In this document: one piece after another, positions 20,446-33,367 of the stretch
Position numbering within the stretch: the first letter of the stretch is position 1
Layout: the number at the start of each line of letters is the position of its first letter
From: Macrolepiota albuminosa
Lineage: Eukaryota; Basidiomycota; Agaricomycetes; Agaricales; Agaricaceae
Assembly (NCBI GenBank): GCA_027475525.1
Contig: JAMWFC010000005.1
Span: 1,054,001-1,118,000, forward strand
DNA length: 64,000 nt
Reading direction: 5' to 3'
Notes under the pieces: model-generated
Database searches by the model: none
What the model saw: only the letters and a program-made list of their open reading frames with translations
Told to the model about the DNA's origin: nothing
Translations under genes and position numbers: made by a program

Positions 20446-22329
20446 AGGAGGGATGTCTTCACTTTCACTCATGACCTCCAAGTCTAAATCATAAATAGAT
20501 AAGTTGGAAATGTCTACCTGGTCATCATCAAATGCCCCTAGCTTCATGAATGTCCAGCAGATATGAGCAGAAGGAAGTTGAAATGCCGCTTGAACCACAA
20601 TACAAGAGTATTCCATTGTAAGGCCATACATCTGTCCAGATTTACCTTTACTATAAAAGTGGTGGAATGGATGTTGTGAGTTTGAGGGTTTGATATGTGT
20701 CAAGAATGGCCATTGGAGAGAGTTGATATTAGTGAGAGTGGTAGGATAAGCTATAGAGAGGCAGTCTTAAAGATCAGGTTGCTTACTATCAAGACTATTA
20801 GTATGAGACTTAATGCCTGTCAATTGGCTTATCCAAGCAGAATCCACAGATCTGGCAACAGAACTAACAATGGAAAGAGCAATGGACTTGCTGCCAGAAA
20901 ACAGGCAAATCATATTGTTGGCCATTGGGATATGTTCTGTTCTATCTAGCGACCACTACTTGTCTAGGGCTAGAAGCATCTGCTGGTGGCCAATGGCAGA
21001 TCTGCTACTTCCAAACATATGGAGCAAATTGTCTGATGATGAGACAGATACCATTCCATCTGCTAATAGCAATATTATGGGTGGCTAGCAGTTGCATGCC
21101 AAGAAGCTTTCAATAAAGTGAAAGCCTTGCTGATGTATGAGAAGGAAATGCTGCAGTGTTTTATTGCTTAGAACCTGAATATCCTTTTAGCCAATGTGGT
21201 TTCATCAATTACAGCCATACAGGTTTCTGATTAGACCTTGACAGCCATTAACAAACTCTAGGATCTCTATGGGCAAGGTTTGTTGATTTTAAAGAGGAAA
21301 AAATTAGCTCAAGCTTTTAATAATGTCTGGGACATTGCAGACTACATTATTCAATGATGTAGCCTCCAGATATAACAATACAAAGTTCTATAGCGCATAT
21401 TCAGATTATAATATATTTATATTTTTTGAAGTTATCTTACCAACTCCTTGTCTAAATGCTGGATCATTCATGCCTCTTCTGCTTCTTCTGCTTCAACACT
21501 TGATGCAAGATTGCCAAATATAAAAAGTGCCACAATAAAGCATGATTCAATGTAGTCAACAACTTCTTGCAAATTTTTTAATACAATAGCTTGGGAGAGG
21601 ATATTGTATGGTATAAATATAAATGCTATTGTACTCTTGCTTGTAGAAGTGGATACTGCTATATATTAGATTTTTCTGCCTTGTAAACAAAAGTGATTTT
21701 CAAGAATTCCATTGCATATGACAATGTCACAAATTCATTCTGATCATTTGCTGATAGCAGCAAGCTATACATCTGTCAAATAATCTTCTGCATCTATCAG
21801 TTCAATCTGTCTCTGCATCTATCATGTCAATCCATATTTGTATTCACCATTTTCACAGCAGATCTCTTACAATTTAGGGGGAATAAAATCAAGAAGCACC
21901 TACCTAAATTTATCAATTGCCATAGAGACCAATTCTTGCTATATGGTCACCTTTTAATGAGCATATAACCAAAGACCTCTTTTCTTCACTGATATACCAC
22001 ACTTTGACCAAATTTCTGCCTAATTGAAGAAATACTGAGCTATCCACTCCATTTTACTGATGACAAGCTGGCATTCCTCTGTTTATTTGTTGCATTGTGC
22101 TCTAGCACATAGATAATAAATGCAATTAACTGAATACATATATTTATAAATAGATGAATTGATAATGGAAATGTTAATCAGAAGACTCACATTCAGAAAT
22201 AGTAGCAGATTTATTTTCTGTATCAGAATTAGATTGCTATATTCAGAATATCTTAATCCTTAATAAACCAGGAATGTTGGAATCTTGTATAGCTGTGCTT
22301 GCATTCAAATCTGCTTTTGCAGGAGTCTT
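20446..22329. other. Decayed DNA, no gene recognised
   Basis: Several short open frames on both strands (for example 20695-20949 and 20813-21088 plus, 20293-20703 minus) but none resembles a known family. It may contain the 3' flank of the KDZ element. Confidence 0.35.
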
Positions 22330-24880
22330 TCAATTTGAATCAAGTGCAAATTATGCTCTATCATTATTAATAGTAAGACATTATTCATGATCATAAATGG
22401 AAAGAAGATTTCAAAATCTTCCAGAACAACTACATCTGTTGGTCCAAGACTATCTGTGAGTCATACCAGCAGGTCCATGGGTAGTAACAGTGGATCTGCT
22501 AGCTGTACATCTTCTGCCATTTCATTGTCATCAAAGGCTCTGGGAACTTCATCAAGTTCCAGAGGGGCAGTATGCTTTCCACTGGCAATAAACCCACTCC
22601 TTTTTTGAGAAGCAGCAAGGACATTGAATCAAACTCTTAATAGTTGTCTTTCCATCTTGACCTTTTGCTAGTTATTATTGCTTACATGCCAATTCAAATG
22701 ACAAATCTGATCCTGAATTGCAATTTTGAGCTTCCAATTAGTGAGATAGGTTGGGCCATCAGCAATACAACTTACTGCTGCTCCTCAATGTTAAGAGCAA
22801 GTTGAATTCAGAACCAATGAATATCTATTGCTGCAACATCCATTGAATGGCTTCCACTGTCTGCTGCTATTTGGTTTTCACTTGCATTATTGAAGGTTAT
22901 TGTAAGAGCTTTTAGAATATTCATTGCTTTCCAGTTCCTCTCCTTTCTGAGCCTTTCTGCCTTATCTATCCCAGCTTTTCAGCTTGTTAGTAAATTTGTT
23001 GATATTCCAACAGATTGCTCAGTAAAATATTGAATGGCTGCATCTTTCATCTCAACAGCTGTCCTGTACTTTTGATACAAGAATGGAACCATGTCAAGCA
23101 GCTTCTTCTAGTTTGAGTCACACATGTGATAATCAAGTATTTCTGCCCAATGTGTCAAGATAGCTGTATGGGCTATCTGTAAAACTTTATTGAGTATAGA
23201 CCAGAGACTTTCAATTATCTCCCCAGCTAAATGACCAGCTCTGGGAATAAAGGACAGGGCAAAGCAGAAAAAACAATCCTTCTTATGTCCATGCATATGA
23301 AGCAGTCCTATTGCAAAGTCCACAAGTAGATTATTCAGCAGGACTTCTCTAGTCTCAGCAAGCCATTCAGAAAATTTGACACACTATTGGTATGTTATAT
23401 CATATACCAGTAGGAGACACTGAATTCCATCTATGTTGGTCATCTTAACTACCCATGTGATGGAAAAGTTTGTATAAACCTAGCCTTCATTACAGGTCAA
23501 GTTTGTTACACTATTAGAAGCAAAGCAGCTATGCTATGTACATGCCATTGCAACAATACCAGTAATATCACATGACTTGTTCCTCATCAGAGTCTTTTCA
23601 ATAGCTTTGAATATGTTTTCACAAGCTGCTTTCTGGACAGACATAAACTCAGTGAATAGCTGACAGACAGGATTGAATCAATAAGCGAATAGCAGACAAG
23701 TAGAAGTAATGAATGTCACACACCATTGGCTATTCCTTTGCATGCTTGAGATATTCTGTAAGCTCATCCTTCCTGGCCATCATTCCACCACCTTCTGAAT
23801 GTCATACATCATGAGCAGGATTAAAATATTAGATATGATTTGCCTTGAAGTTGCTGTCTATTATTAAAGAATAATTAAACTTCCACTGGACAGGATCTTC
23901 TTCTCAGTTGAATGGAAGATTGACTTCTGATTGGGGACAAGTTGGACAGAATATTGCAAGTTAATCATGATCTGGCACCATGGAGTACCTCAATTCATCA
24001 TGTCCAAAGCCTGCCCACTTCAACTTCTTTAGCCACTGCTATGAATGAGAAATTTGTTGTAGCTCATAGTAAAGATTATCCACCTTACCAGAAGATGCAA
24101 TTGGAGAAGTTATTCTTGCAATTTTCTGCCAGTACTGGTAGGCAGATGCTTTGTACTCTAGATTTGTCAGACAAAAGTTGTCCAGCACAGCTGTTGTAAA
24201 ATATGTTTGTGTCCAATCAAATGTACTGGAGATCAGCTGCAAGCAGATGGTATCCTCTACCAATACATCCATCTCAGAACACTCACATAAAATGACAGTG
24301 ATGTAGTGTATTCCAGTGAACAATCTGTTGTATTGAATTCTCAAAACAATTATATCTGTCTATATGGAACTTGTTCATAGCTGGCTAATCTTCTGGAATA
24401 TCTTCTATTGATACATTATTCTTTGATTTCTGTTGCTCTTTCTCTTTCATGATTTGATCAAGGCTGGCATTCTGAAGTCTGCTCAGAAAATCTGAAGTCA
24501 TGGATGGATTTACTGCCAGATATTTCAGGTTACTATCTGCTGACAGAAGTTTAACATTCATTTGATATTTGAGTCATAAAAACTCTTGCTCCTGAATATT
24601 CTTTTTCTGCTCATGGTCCTTAAGAGCCTTGACCCTGACCTTTCCTTGATGACAGTTTGCATGCAATAAATTGTATTGGATATAGAAATACTCTTCAGTA
24701 TCTGACATGTTCATTAATTGGAAATACCTACCATTTCATACTTCAGATTGGTAAAATAAGTTTGAGTAGTACATGCAGTGGAAACATCTGCAACAGAATA
24801 TTCTTGACCCAATATAATTATGGCATTGTCATTGTGCCAGGTGATGGTCAGAACAAGCAAAGCAATCAGTAACCTCATTC
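22330..24880 (-). pseudogene. KDZ (Kyakuja-Dileera-Zisupton) transposase remnant
   Basis: KDZ transposases are DDE-type cut-and-paste enzymes abundant in Agaricomycetes. On the minus strand, in order: WKFNYSLIIDSNFKANH (first catalytic Asp region), SEGGGMMARKDELTEYLKHA, then MTNIDGIQCLLLVYDITYQ (second Asp in VYDI). Next come VDFAIGLLHMHGHKKDCFFC, then GHLAGEIIESLWSILNKVLQ (Glu in GE-IE-LW), THWAEILDYHMCDSN and AERLRKERNWKAMNILKAL. The N-terminal part at 24039-24344 (FTTAVLDNFCLTNLEYKASA) fits the region before the DDE core. Many in-frame stops and frame changes show that it is dead. Both ends are estimates. The terminal inverted repeats were not found. Confidence 0.8.
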
Positions 24881-25137
24881 ATTGATTTACAATTAAGCAA
24901 TCCATTACGCAACTGTAGAATATGGTTGATAAAGTAATTAAAATAATCTGCCTATGTCTATATATGAATTTGAATAATTTGCTCTCAATAATAGCATAAA
25001 TTTAAATCATCTTTACATGCCTTATAAATAAAGGCATTATATCATCTATATCATTTATCATTGGATTATTGACCAAGTGTGCAAAGTTATCATTATCTGA
25101 AAATGCTGCAGATGGTATACCAATTACAATGGGAATA
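24881..25137. other. Flank of solo LTR with target site GAATA
   Basis: AT-rich DNA. Bases 25133-25137 (GAATA) are duplicated at 25927-25931. Confidence 0.5.
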
Positions 25138-25926
25138 TGTCACAACCTCTCCCATTTGGAACCATCCCAGAACACTCCCAAAGCTATATCCAGGGCCCCT
25201 CCGCCAACTCCACAACACGACCCCCACCATCAGGACCATTCCCACCACTATCACGCACATCAAGCCCCACCATCATATCGCACTCCCTGACAGCTCTGCT
25301 TCACAAACTCTGAAACTGTCCACCAGCATGTGCCAATCACCAGATCATGTCAACTACCCTGGCCATTACGCATCATGCATCAGGACACCCTTCTGTGCCA
25401 ATTGATCACGCACCCTGCATGTATGATCCCTGATATACAGTTTCCCCTTCTTTTGCTGCCACCCATTAACTCTCAGAACTGCCCCAGACATCCTAGGACT
25501 CCTCAGAAATCCAGGGCAACCTCTACCAATATTTAAGAGTAGCTACCCACTTGTCGTATGCCAGTCTTAATATTATATTTGATTGCTTGTGTGCCCTTTG
25601 ATTGACTGGTATGCTTGACTAGCACGTTTTGACTAGCACACTCAACTTGTTCACGTGCTCCTAAGATTAGTACACACTTTGCAACTTAAACTTTACTAAC
25701 CAGATCTTGTCCTAGAACCTCCAGCTCTTGATTCAACTCCATCTCCTTAATTCTTTCAACTTCATCCAATCTCTGGACTAAGTCCCTTATTCCAGAAATT
25801 CTTCTATTCACGTCTTGAACCCCAGAGCTCAGTTCAGAGTTCTAGACACCTGAGTATCTATAAGTCAAATCCACCTTGTAAGGGCATTGCTTTCCTGAAA
25901 AGCCCCTGACTCAGCAGAACCTGACA
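25138..25926 (+). repeat. Solo LTR of the chromovirus family, old copy
   Basis: This 789-bp block runs TGTCACAACCTCTCCC to GCAGAACCTGACA. It is the reverse complement of the LTRs at 5777 and 16024 with very many transitions. It is flanked by a perfect 5-bp target duplication GAATA (25133-25137 and 25927-25931), proving a complete LTR left by LTR-LTR recombination. It is much poorer in CpG than the copy at 38795. Confidence 0.93.
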
Positions 25927-27029
25927 GAATAGGACTTAGTGGTAGCTGTTCTGTGATGAGGACTGGCAACCCTCTTGTATTCTGAGTGAGTTGTGTCCTT
26001 TTCTCAGCAAATGAGATAAGGTCCTTTTGCCTAATGACTGTTGTTTTTAGTTACTTGTGTTTCTTCAGAGAGTTCAGGTTTATGATCAAATATCTATGTC
26101 CAGGACCTAGCCATTGTACCAGAGATCTTATGAGACCACTTATTAAGAACAAAAATAAATATTTTATCATATGATCCTTCAGTTGAAAACTGCATAGTTG
26201 GAGAAGATTATATTATCTACAAACATGTCTATTCTCCTGCAACTGTCTGAACCAATATTTTTACTAAAGAAAGGGTGAGTAAAACTGATATTTATAGTGG
26301 AAAAAAGATCTATCTTTAAATCATACAAGAAACTCTACTGCTCCTCAATTACTCCTCAAGCTTGGACTGCTATCTTGAAGAATAAAACTTAACAGATATC
26401 TTCAACTACTGAGCTACTAAAGAGACAGAGCCAAAGACAGGAGAAGAGTGGGCAGAGAGAATCAAAGTATATATAGCAACTCATTGCAAAGAACTTGACA
26501 TCATTTGCTTGAATAAAAAGTTGTCCAGTATATCAAGAATTGCTGATGCCCTTATTACCAGCATAAAGATCCAAAGATACTTCTGAAAACTTTACTGTGA
26601 GACATTGTTCAGCAAACAATGGCAAGAAGATAAATAAGGAGATCCAGAAATTGTTGAGAGGTAAGGATCACAATGCCTCAGGATTGAAAACCATTTGCAC
26701 AATATAATATAACTGTCAAAAATGTTATGCATTAACTCACACCATAGGAGAAAAGTTGTTTACAGAAGATGGCTGCATAATGAAGCAAAAAAGAAAATCC
26801 GCTAAAAATTCAGCACAAGTTGGTACTCTATCTGTCCTCCTTCTATCTTCTATTCATTGTATATTTGTCTGCTTGATTCCACTTTTTAATAATTGTCTCT
26901 CCAAAAAGGCCTGAAAGCACAATTTGAAGCATGTAGACAATGTGAATATGCTTTGATTTAGAGAGATGGGCATGTTGAGTTAGACTGTTGTTGGTTGATA
27001 TGCAGATGAAGGCATGACTATTAGAATGT
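25927..27029. other. Decayed DNA, no gene recognised
   Basis: AT-rich with no intact frame. On the plus strand near 26700 a CQKCYALTHTIGE phrase could be a degraded Cys/His motif of a retroelement, but this is weak. Confidence 0.3.
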
Positions 27030-27386
27030 ATGTGGTGCCATCATTCTTTAAACAATTTTGACATAAATTATAATCATAACAATATGTCATACTTGACCTA
27101 TGCTAACTGCCCTACCTTTCAAGACTTCTTTTCTGACCTAGTTAGTGACTTCAACAAGAAGATGATAGATTTGTCTGCTCTTCTTGGTAAAGATATGCTG
27201 TTCAATATGCAATCACCTCATAATTTAACTTCTCCTATCCTTACATACCATGATCTCATTCTTGATCTGAATAGGGATGGATTTCCAATATTACCAGCAG
27301 ATTCAGAACCAAATATCTTTCAAACTTGGGCAGAATTAGAAATACTTGTCCTGAACTATCTAAATACTCATTATAGTGAATCCTAG
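27030..27386 (+). CDS. Open frame of unknown function (118 codons)
   Basis: The frame encodes an acidic protein with SYLTYANCPTFQDFFSDLV and PADSEPNIFQTWAELEILVL. It ends 44 bases before the gypsy-A LTR. It is not recognised. Base composition resembles the surrounding decayed repeats, so it may be the end of another element's gene. Being open over 118 codons in AT-rich DNA is mildly notable. Confidence 0.3.
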   Translation: MWCHHSLNNFDINYNHNNMSYLTYANCPTFQDFFSDLVSDFNKKMIDLSALLGKDMLFNMQSPHNLTSPILTYHDLILDLNRDGFPILPADSEPNIFQTWAELEILVLNYLNTHYSES

Positions 27387-27430
27387 TTTTTTCTATCTTT
27401 GCTCATCATTTGATCACTGTCAGAAATTGC

Positions 27431-28362
27431 TGATAGGACCCTATAAAGAATCAGCACATCAACAGCAGGCTACGGCAGCATGGCACTGGCTCAGAATATC
27501 TTAGTGTGTGCTATCTGACCAATTTTGGCAATATTTAACGGCCACACATAGTTAGAAGCAGATCTAATCAATGATAGCACTGACAGCAGACAAAATGACA
27601 ACTGATAAATAGCATCAATCACTGATGACTGTGCTTAATAAAAAGACTGATGATATATCAAAAATAACAGACAGTGTGGCATTTGACCTTGGCATTTAAC
27701 AGTGCTTAGCACTTCAATCTAGTACCTGACATCACTTAACATATTAGACAGACAGAATGTTTAATGGATTGATAATTTAGCATTGTGATCTGCTGCCTAG
27801 CACCACTTAATGCATTGAATAGATGGTAGAAATCTGAAACTGTTAGAGCCACCCTATAAAATTTTTCAGTTCACAGTACTTTGGCATTATTAGTTACTTA
27901 GTGATAGTAAACTCCTTATAGTATAAAAAAGTACTTACCAACTTGTGCATACTCAGCAAAACAGAGTTTCTTGCCCCCACTCACTCTAGTCTCCCTTATA
28001 GTCTAGATCTTGTTTACAGTTAGCAATGTTGAAGTAATAGGCAGTTGTAGACTTTCACTATTTTATAGAACTTGGTGCCTTGCATTTATGGCAGGCATTA
28101 ATGTCACTTAGAAATTGCTAAGCTTATCGTGTTCTTGCCACTCATCTTTGCCATGCTCACTTACCACTCCTTCAACAGGCACTTTTTACCCTTAGCACTT
28201 AATACTTGCCAATTTTCTTCCTGACTCTTTATTACTTTACAGGTGTGATCTCTGAGACCTGCCTGAGACTTCCCACAATACATTAAAGCATGCCCAATGC
28301 TAGCTTTTGGCTTGGTAACAGTAGTCCTACATTTGTTACTAACCAAACTTTGGGCATCATCA
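27431..28362 (+). repeat. 5' LTR of gypsy-A
   Basis: Starts TGATAGGACCC and ends GGGCATCATCA, giving inverted TGAT/ATCA termini shared by the copies at 41537 and 48212. From about 27834 it matches 33368-33891 closely (GAGCCACCCTATAAAATTTT). The region after it, AATTGGAGCTCACTGCAAGG, would be the primer site and recurs beside the LTR at 41537. The left boundary could lie a few bases either side. Confidence 0.7.
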
Positions 28363-28791
28363 AATTGGAGCTCACTGCAAGGCTTACTTTAGGGCAGAAT
28401 TCTGCTAGAAACCTGTCTCTAGCACAAACACTGTCTGCTAGAGCAGTTGGCAGAAGGCATTCTTTCTTTTCGCCTGTCTCCATCTACTTCTCAACTTCCA
28501 GGTGCCTTACTATGCCATACTTTAGAGCAGGAACTACAAAACACTGAAGACAAGCTTATTGTAAACAACATTCCTAATATTTTTCTGCATTTCTTAGAAT
28601 ATAATTTTAGCACCGACAATCCCTTAGCATCTCTGCTTGCTGCCATATAATTGTTTACTTTACTAATGCCATTAACTTCTCTTTCTTAGCTCTTCATTTC
28701 CTGCAACCTGTCATCAAGACTTAAAACTCCTTCCCCACCTCTGCTAACTGAGCTCAGCACTACAGTCACTATAGAACAACCTGTTCAGTGC

Positions 28792-29990
28792 ATGCCACCA
28801 TGCAACCACTTCTCAGCATCTAAATGGGACAAATCTAAGCCAAGAAAACTCCCAGTATTTTAAAGAATTAGAGTATTTATTCAGGGATTATGAAGTTACT
28901 GACCACACATAAATGAAGAAATACGTGGCACAATACATATCTTATGATATGACAGAGACATGAACAGATCTTTCCAAGTTTGCCATATTCATTCCTGCTG
29001 TGCAATTGGCTTAAGCTCAAGGTGCCTTGTATGAAGGTTGGAAAATAGCAGTCATACAGTTATATTCTGGTGCTCAAGAGGCTATCTAATACATGGTAAA
29101 TGAGTTACAGAAACTGGTACAGGAATTATTTGACAATGGCACATATTCTCTTAACATGTTCTCCATGTATTACTGAGAATTTCAAAAGATTGCTAGATGG
29201 CTTCTGCAAAATGGCAAGCTTTATATTAATAAAAAACATCACCTATTCCAACAGAGCATATCAACTTCACTTTGGACTTGTATTGCTCATCGCCTAGAAA
29301 TCGTTCAACCAACACACCATCCAAAGGAGCCATATAATGTTGCCAACATCTTCAAAGCAGGCAAATGGATTCTCAAGGGTATGGACACTAGTGTTGGCAT
29401 GCATCACATTAGGATGAGCCCATCTTTTAAACAAACTAACAGTATTATTCCCATCTCACCAGCTGTTTTCGATTTTATTAAGAAAGAAGATCTAAATACT
29501 GCTATTACTGCTGCTGTTGCTTCTGCTATGACACAAATTTAAATCATGATCACTACCAATCTCACTGCTAACCAACCTGCTAATGCACCCATGTCTGGCC
29601 CTTGCCACTTTTGTGGGGAAATTGGCCACACAATAACTAAAGGACGTTATGCCACTTTAGAAAATTATGTTTGGCAAGGAAGAATTAAAAGGGCTATTGA
29701 CAGCAAGATAGTCCTAACCACTGGTGCCACCATCCCCAACTATCCAGACAAAAAGTCTTTCCAGGAATAGGTTGATGAATGGCATAGACGCAATCTAGGG
29801 CAAATAGTTATAAACACATTTTCTGACAACGCTAATCTAGATCCAGAACAGGCAACCCAGCAACAAATAATTCACAAGGTTTTACACTTTGACAGTGTTG
29901 GCAACCACCCCATCTTCTTGCAGGAAGAATGTATTGCTAAGCTACAGAAGGAGTTAGATTTACTTAAAAATTAGGTTTTTGATGAGGTTG
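28792..29990 (+). pseudogene. Gypsy-A Gag with degraded zinc knuckle
   Basis: ATG at 28792 opens MPPCNHFSASKWDKSKPRKL, as in the 41-kb copy (MLPCNHFSAS on the minus strand). After a frame change it reads YFKELEYLFRDYEVTD, LVQELFDNGTYSLNMF, AHRLEIVQPTHHPKEPYNV, WILKGMDTSVGMHHI and AITAAVASAMTQI, a typical Agaricomycete gypsy Gag. The knuckle at 29615 reads CHFCGEIGHTITKGRYA: C, C and H are kept but the last Cys position is Gly/Arg. Stops at several places are one transition away from sense codons. Confidence 0.75.
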
Positions 29991-30031
29991 AAGTTAAATA
30001 GCTTAAACAGTCTTTTAAAGAATATAAGCCA

Positions 30032-30960
30032 ATGCCTTCTACTAGCAACATGCTGACTTCCACTCCTGCTGCACTTTCAGCTTTAAACTTGGAACTATCC
30101 TCATTTTTTGCTGCTCCCAAAGCACCTTTGCCATTTCTCCACCCCTATGCAGGGATCTCTGATCAATATCATGCACCTACACAACAAAACTTTGCTGCTC
30201 TTGAGAAACATCCTGAGGGCAATTACCAACCTACTGCACCAATATTTGACATAGAGAAATCTAACCACATCTTCAGTCATATTATGAAAACTGCAGTCAT
30301 CTTGTCAGTAGAAGAATTGTGTAGCATAGTGCCTGATGTTTAAAACCAGGTCAAAACAGCAGTCACTCCCAGACAACCTTTGGCAACATCTCTTGCCAAA
30401 GCAAACAAACTTGATAATGCACTTCCTGGTTTTTCTATTACTGTCGACTCACCTAGCAATGACAAACCCTCTGCTGATGCTGTCGCTAACACCACTTCTA
30501 TGGACCTGAAAGAGACTTACCTTAGATTAGTAGAAAACAATAAAGACCTGGCAATTCTTACCATCACTCAGGAGTTATATATCAGATCAGTTGCGCTTAC
30601 CATGGACAACAAGAATGAAGTTGAGGCTATTGTAGACAGTGGTTCTCAAATTATTTCTATAGCAGCTAAAGTCACTAACAATTTTGGTCTTATTTATGAT
30701 CCTACTGTTATACTAAATATGCAAAGTGCTAACAGTATAGTAGACAGATCCTTGGGCCTCATCAAGAACATTCCTTGTATCATTGACAACATCACTTTTT
30801 ACCTTTAAATTCATATTTTACGATTCCTGGCATATGATTTACTCCTTGGCAGATCTTTTGACATTTTGGCACAATTGATTGTCAAAACCATTACTGACAA
30901 TAAGACGATCCTAACAATTAGCAACCCAGATTCCAGAATCTGATGAATGGTGTCAACATT
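30032..30960 (+). pseudogene. Gypsy-A linker and aspartic protease
   Basis: The linker MPSTSNMLTSTPAALSALNL and FPFLHPYAGISDQYHAPTQQ-like text are followed by SVEELCSIVPDV. The protease reads NKNEVEAIVDSGSQIISIAA (DSG at about 30635-30643), then LNMQSANSIVDRSLGLIKNI and, past a TAA at 30805-30808, FLAYDLLLGRSFDILAQLI. This is the normal single-domain arrangement, in contrast to the tandem proteases of the chromovirus. Confidence 0.8.
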
Positions 30961-31549
30961 CCTTAAGAGATAATGAAAAGGCACCTGTGCTAAGCCTTTA
31001 AAGTTTACCAACCAACACATCAATGAACAACTCCACAGATGTTTTTATAAACCATTGAAGAAGTAATTGACAACAATCATGGAGATATAGTGCTAATGCT
31101 TGAATATAACCATCATACTAGTCTTGTAAATGTTGTGTCTATCACTTTTCTTGATGAAGAAGTTTTATCTACCTTATCCGCTACTGACACTGAACCTTCT
31201 TAGAAAAATCAAAATCTTACCGACTCCTCTCTTGCATACTTGTACCTTACCACTTGCAAATCATTTCAAAACATTGCATCTACCAATACCTATTTGACCA
31301 CCCTTCCTGAAGCCTCCTCTCCTGCCATTCTTGGACTTGCCACTCCTCAGGCTATTTTCCTGCTTTCCACCTCTGTATATAACCAAGCTAATGCTCCCAA
31401 AAGAAAAGGGGTCCAAGTTAAAAAGAAATATAAACTAGTTGCCCTCAAAACAAAACTGATCACCATACACTCTCCCAAGACCTTTTAAATTGAGTGCTAG
31501 ATCATTGGCAATCTACTTACTGACATGCCAACTTTATCACTAAATCCAC

Positions 31550-31790
31550 CATCCTTTTAGCCCATGGGACGTTTTACCACCAAGCACCAGCAACAATTTG
31601 CTAAAGAGCATAATACAGGGTTTCTCACTAAAAATGAGTTGGATGTTCTTACTGATCTTGTTGCTAAGCAAAACAAAGCCTTTGCCTGAGAAGATTCAGA
31701 ATGCAGCAGCCTCCATACAGATTTCTTTCCATCTGTCATAATCCTGACCATTCCTCACATATCATGGACTAAGCACAATAGACCATTACT
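31550..31790 (+). pseudogene. Gypsy-A start of polymerase region, truncated
   Basis: PMGRFTTKHQQQFAKEHNTG, FLTKNELDVLTDLVAKQNKA, FA*EDSECSSLHTDFFP and IPHISWTKHNRPLL fit the segment just before RT in this gypsy clade. The family has Trp where TGA stands. It stops abruptly where copia sequence begins. Confidence 0.7.
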
Positions 31791-33081
31791 ACTTGGGATC
31801 AAAGCTGCCTCTCTGCACCTTATCCTTGCTATTGCTGGCATTGAAGACATGGAGTTGTGCTCTGTAGATGTCACTTCTGTCTTTCCCAATGGTGATTTAG
31901 AGGAGGATATCTATATGCTTCAACCAGAAGGGTTTCAAAATGGAAAAAGAATGCTCAAGCTTAAAAAATCACTTTATGACTTAAAGCAAGCAGGCAGACA
32001 GTGGAACAAGAAGCTACATGCAACACTATTATCAATGGGCTTTAAAAGACTTGAATCTGACCGCTCTATCTATCTTTATGTCAGAGGAGAAGTCAAGATC
32101 ATTGTACCCATTTATATTGATGACATTACACTTGCTTCAAAGTCTACTACTGCAATTGACACTGCTGTCAAAGACCTTCAAAAGCACTTCAAAATCTGTG
32201 ATTTGGGCCCTTCCCACTTCCTTCTAGGTGTTTAGATACACAGAGACCACTCAAAGCACTCTATTTCACTCTCACAACATCAATACATTGTTGATATGTT
32301 GGAGCACTATAAAATGAGTGATTGTAACCCTGTATCCACCCCAATGTCACCTGGTCTCAAGCTATCCAGAGCTATGGCACCTTAAAGTGAAGCAGAAGTA
32401 GAGGAAATGCAGAATATACCCTATCTGAATGCAGTTGGTTCATTGCAGTATTTGGCTACTATGACAAGACCAGATATTGCATATGCAGTGTCATGCTTGG
32501 GACACTTTAATTCTTCTTCAGGACCTAAGCATTGTGCAGCTGTTAAGCACTTACTGCGCTATTGCAAAGGTATCATAGACTACAAGCTTCACTACAATGC
32601 TGACACTGGCATCCAACCTTTTACTACATTTTGTAACTCTTCACATAAAGATTGCCCTGACACTGGATGCTCTACTGGTGGATATTTGACTACAATTGGT
32701 GGTGGAGCCATTGAATGGAGCAGCAAGCTTCAATCAGTTGCCACATTGTCTACAACTGAAGCAAAATACATTGCTGCTGTAGAAGCTGGCAAAGAGATTT
32801 TCTGGATGCAAAATATTCTGCATGAAATGGGATATTCTGCTACTGCTCCATCTCCTATGCTGATTGACAATTAATCTGCCATCAATGTGACTAAAAATCC
32901 AGAGCACCATGGAAGAATGAAGCATCTTGATCTTTGTTTTTACTGGCTTAGAGAAGCAGTTGAACAACAGAAACTTGTGCCTTATCACATTCCTGGAACA
33001 GAACAAGTTGCAGATCTTCTTACAAAACGACTTTCTTTGCCTAAGATGCAATTTTGCAGACAAGGAATGGGAATTTATTAA
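31791..33081 (+). pseudogene. Ty1/copia reverse transcriptase and RNase H, 5'-truncated
   Basis: One frame runs through IKAASLHLILAIAGIEDMEL, DVTSVFPNGDLEEDIYM, LKKSLYDLKQAGRQWNKKLH, IVPIYIDDITLAS (catalytic YIDD intact, 32113-32124), LNAVGSLQYLATMTRPDIAY, RHCAAVKHLLRYCKG-like text, GGAIEWSSKLQSVATLSTTE AKYIAA and HIPGTEQVADLLTKRLS. This is copia RT followed by RNase H. Only three stops interrupt it (after LLGV, after RAMAP and after LIDN), each explicable as CAG or CAA with C changed to T. Gag, protease, integrase and the first RT blocks are missing. Confidence 0.9.
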
Positions 33082-33118
33082 TTGTTCAAACTTGGAGATA
33101 CACTAGATCAGGGGGGAC

Positions 33119-33367
33119 TGTTGAAATTGCCTGTTACATGCATTCCACTATCCATTATGATCATCATTCTACTCCAAGTTCATTCTATCACATGTATATA
33201 GTTTTCTAGCAGTATATAAACTGTAAATAGATTACCTGAAGTCCTCACTCTTTCTGACTTTGGACTTCAGATTAGTAGTACTTTACTTTGCTCAATGTAC
33301 TCTTTCTGACTTTGGACTTTAGCTTCAGTGACAGTTTCTGTCCCCTGTGCTTTGCCTGTCTTCAACA
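33119..33367 (+). repeat. Copia 3' LTR (249 bp)
   Basis: Follows a purine tract AGATCAGGGGGGAC. It begins TGTTGAAATTGCC and ends GTCTTCAACA, with TGTTGAA/TTCAACA as inverted termini. It contains GTATATAAACTG near 33213 as a TATA-like box. The next five bases, CTGAA, would be its target duplication, but the left partner was lost with the 5' end. Confidence 0.85.

Noticed and set aside
31791..33081. Copia as a complete element
   Set aside because: Only RT, RNase H and one LTR are present. Gag, protease, integrase and the 5' LTR are missing.
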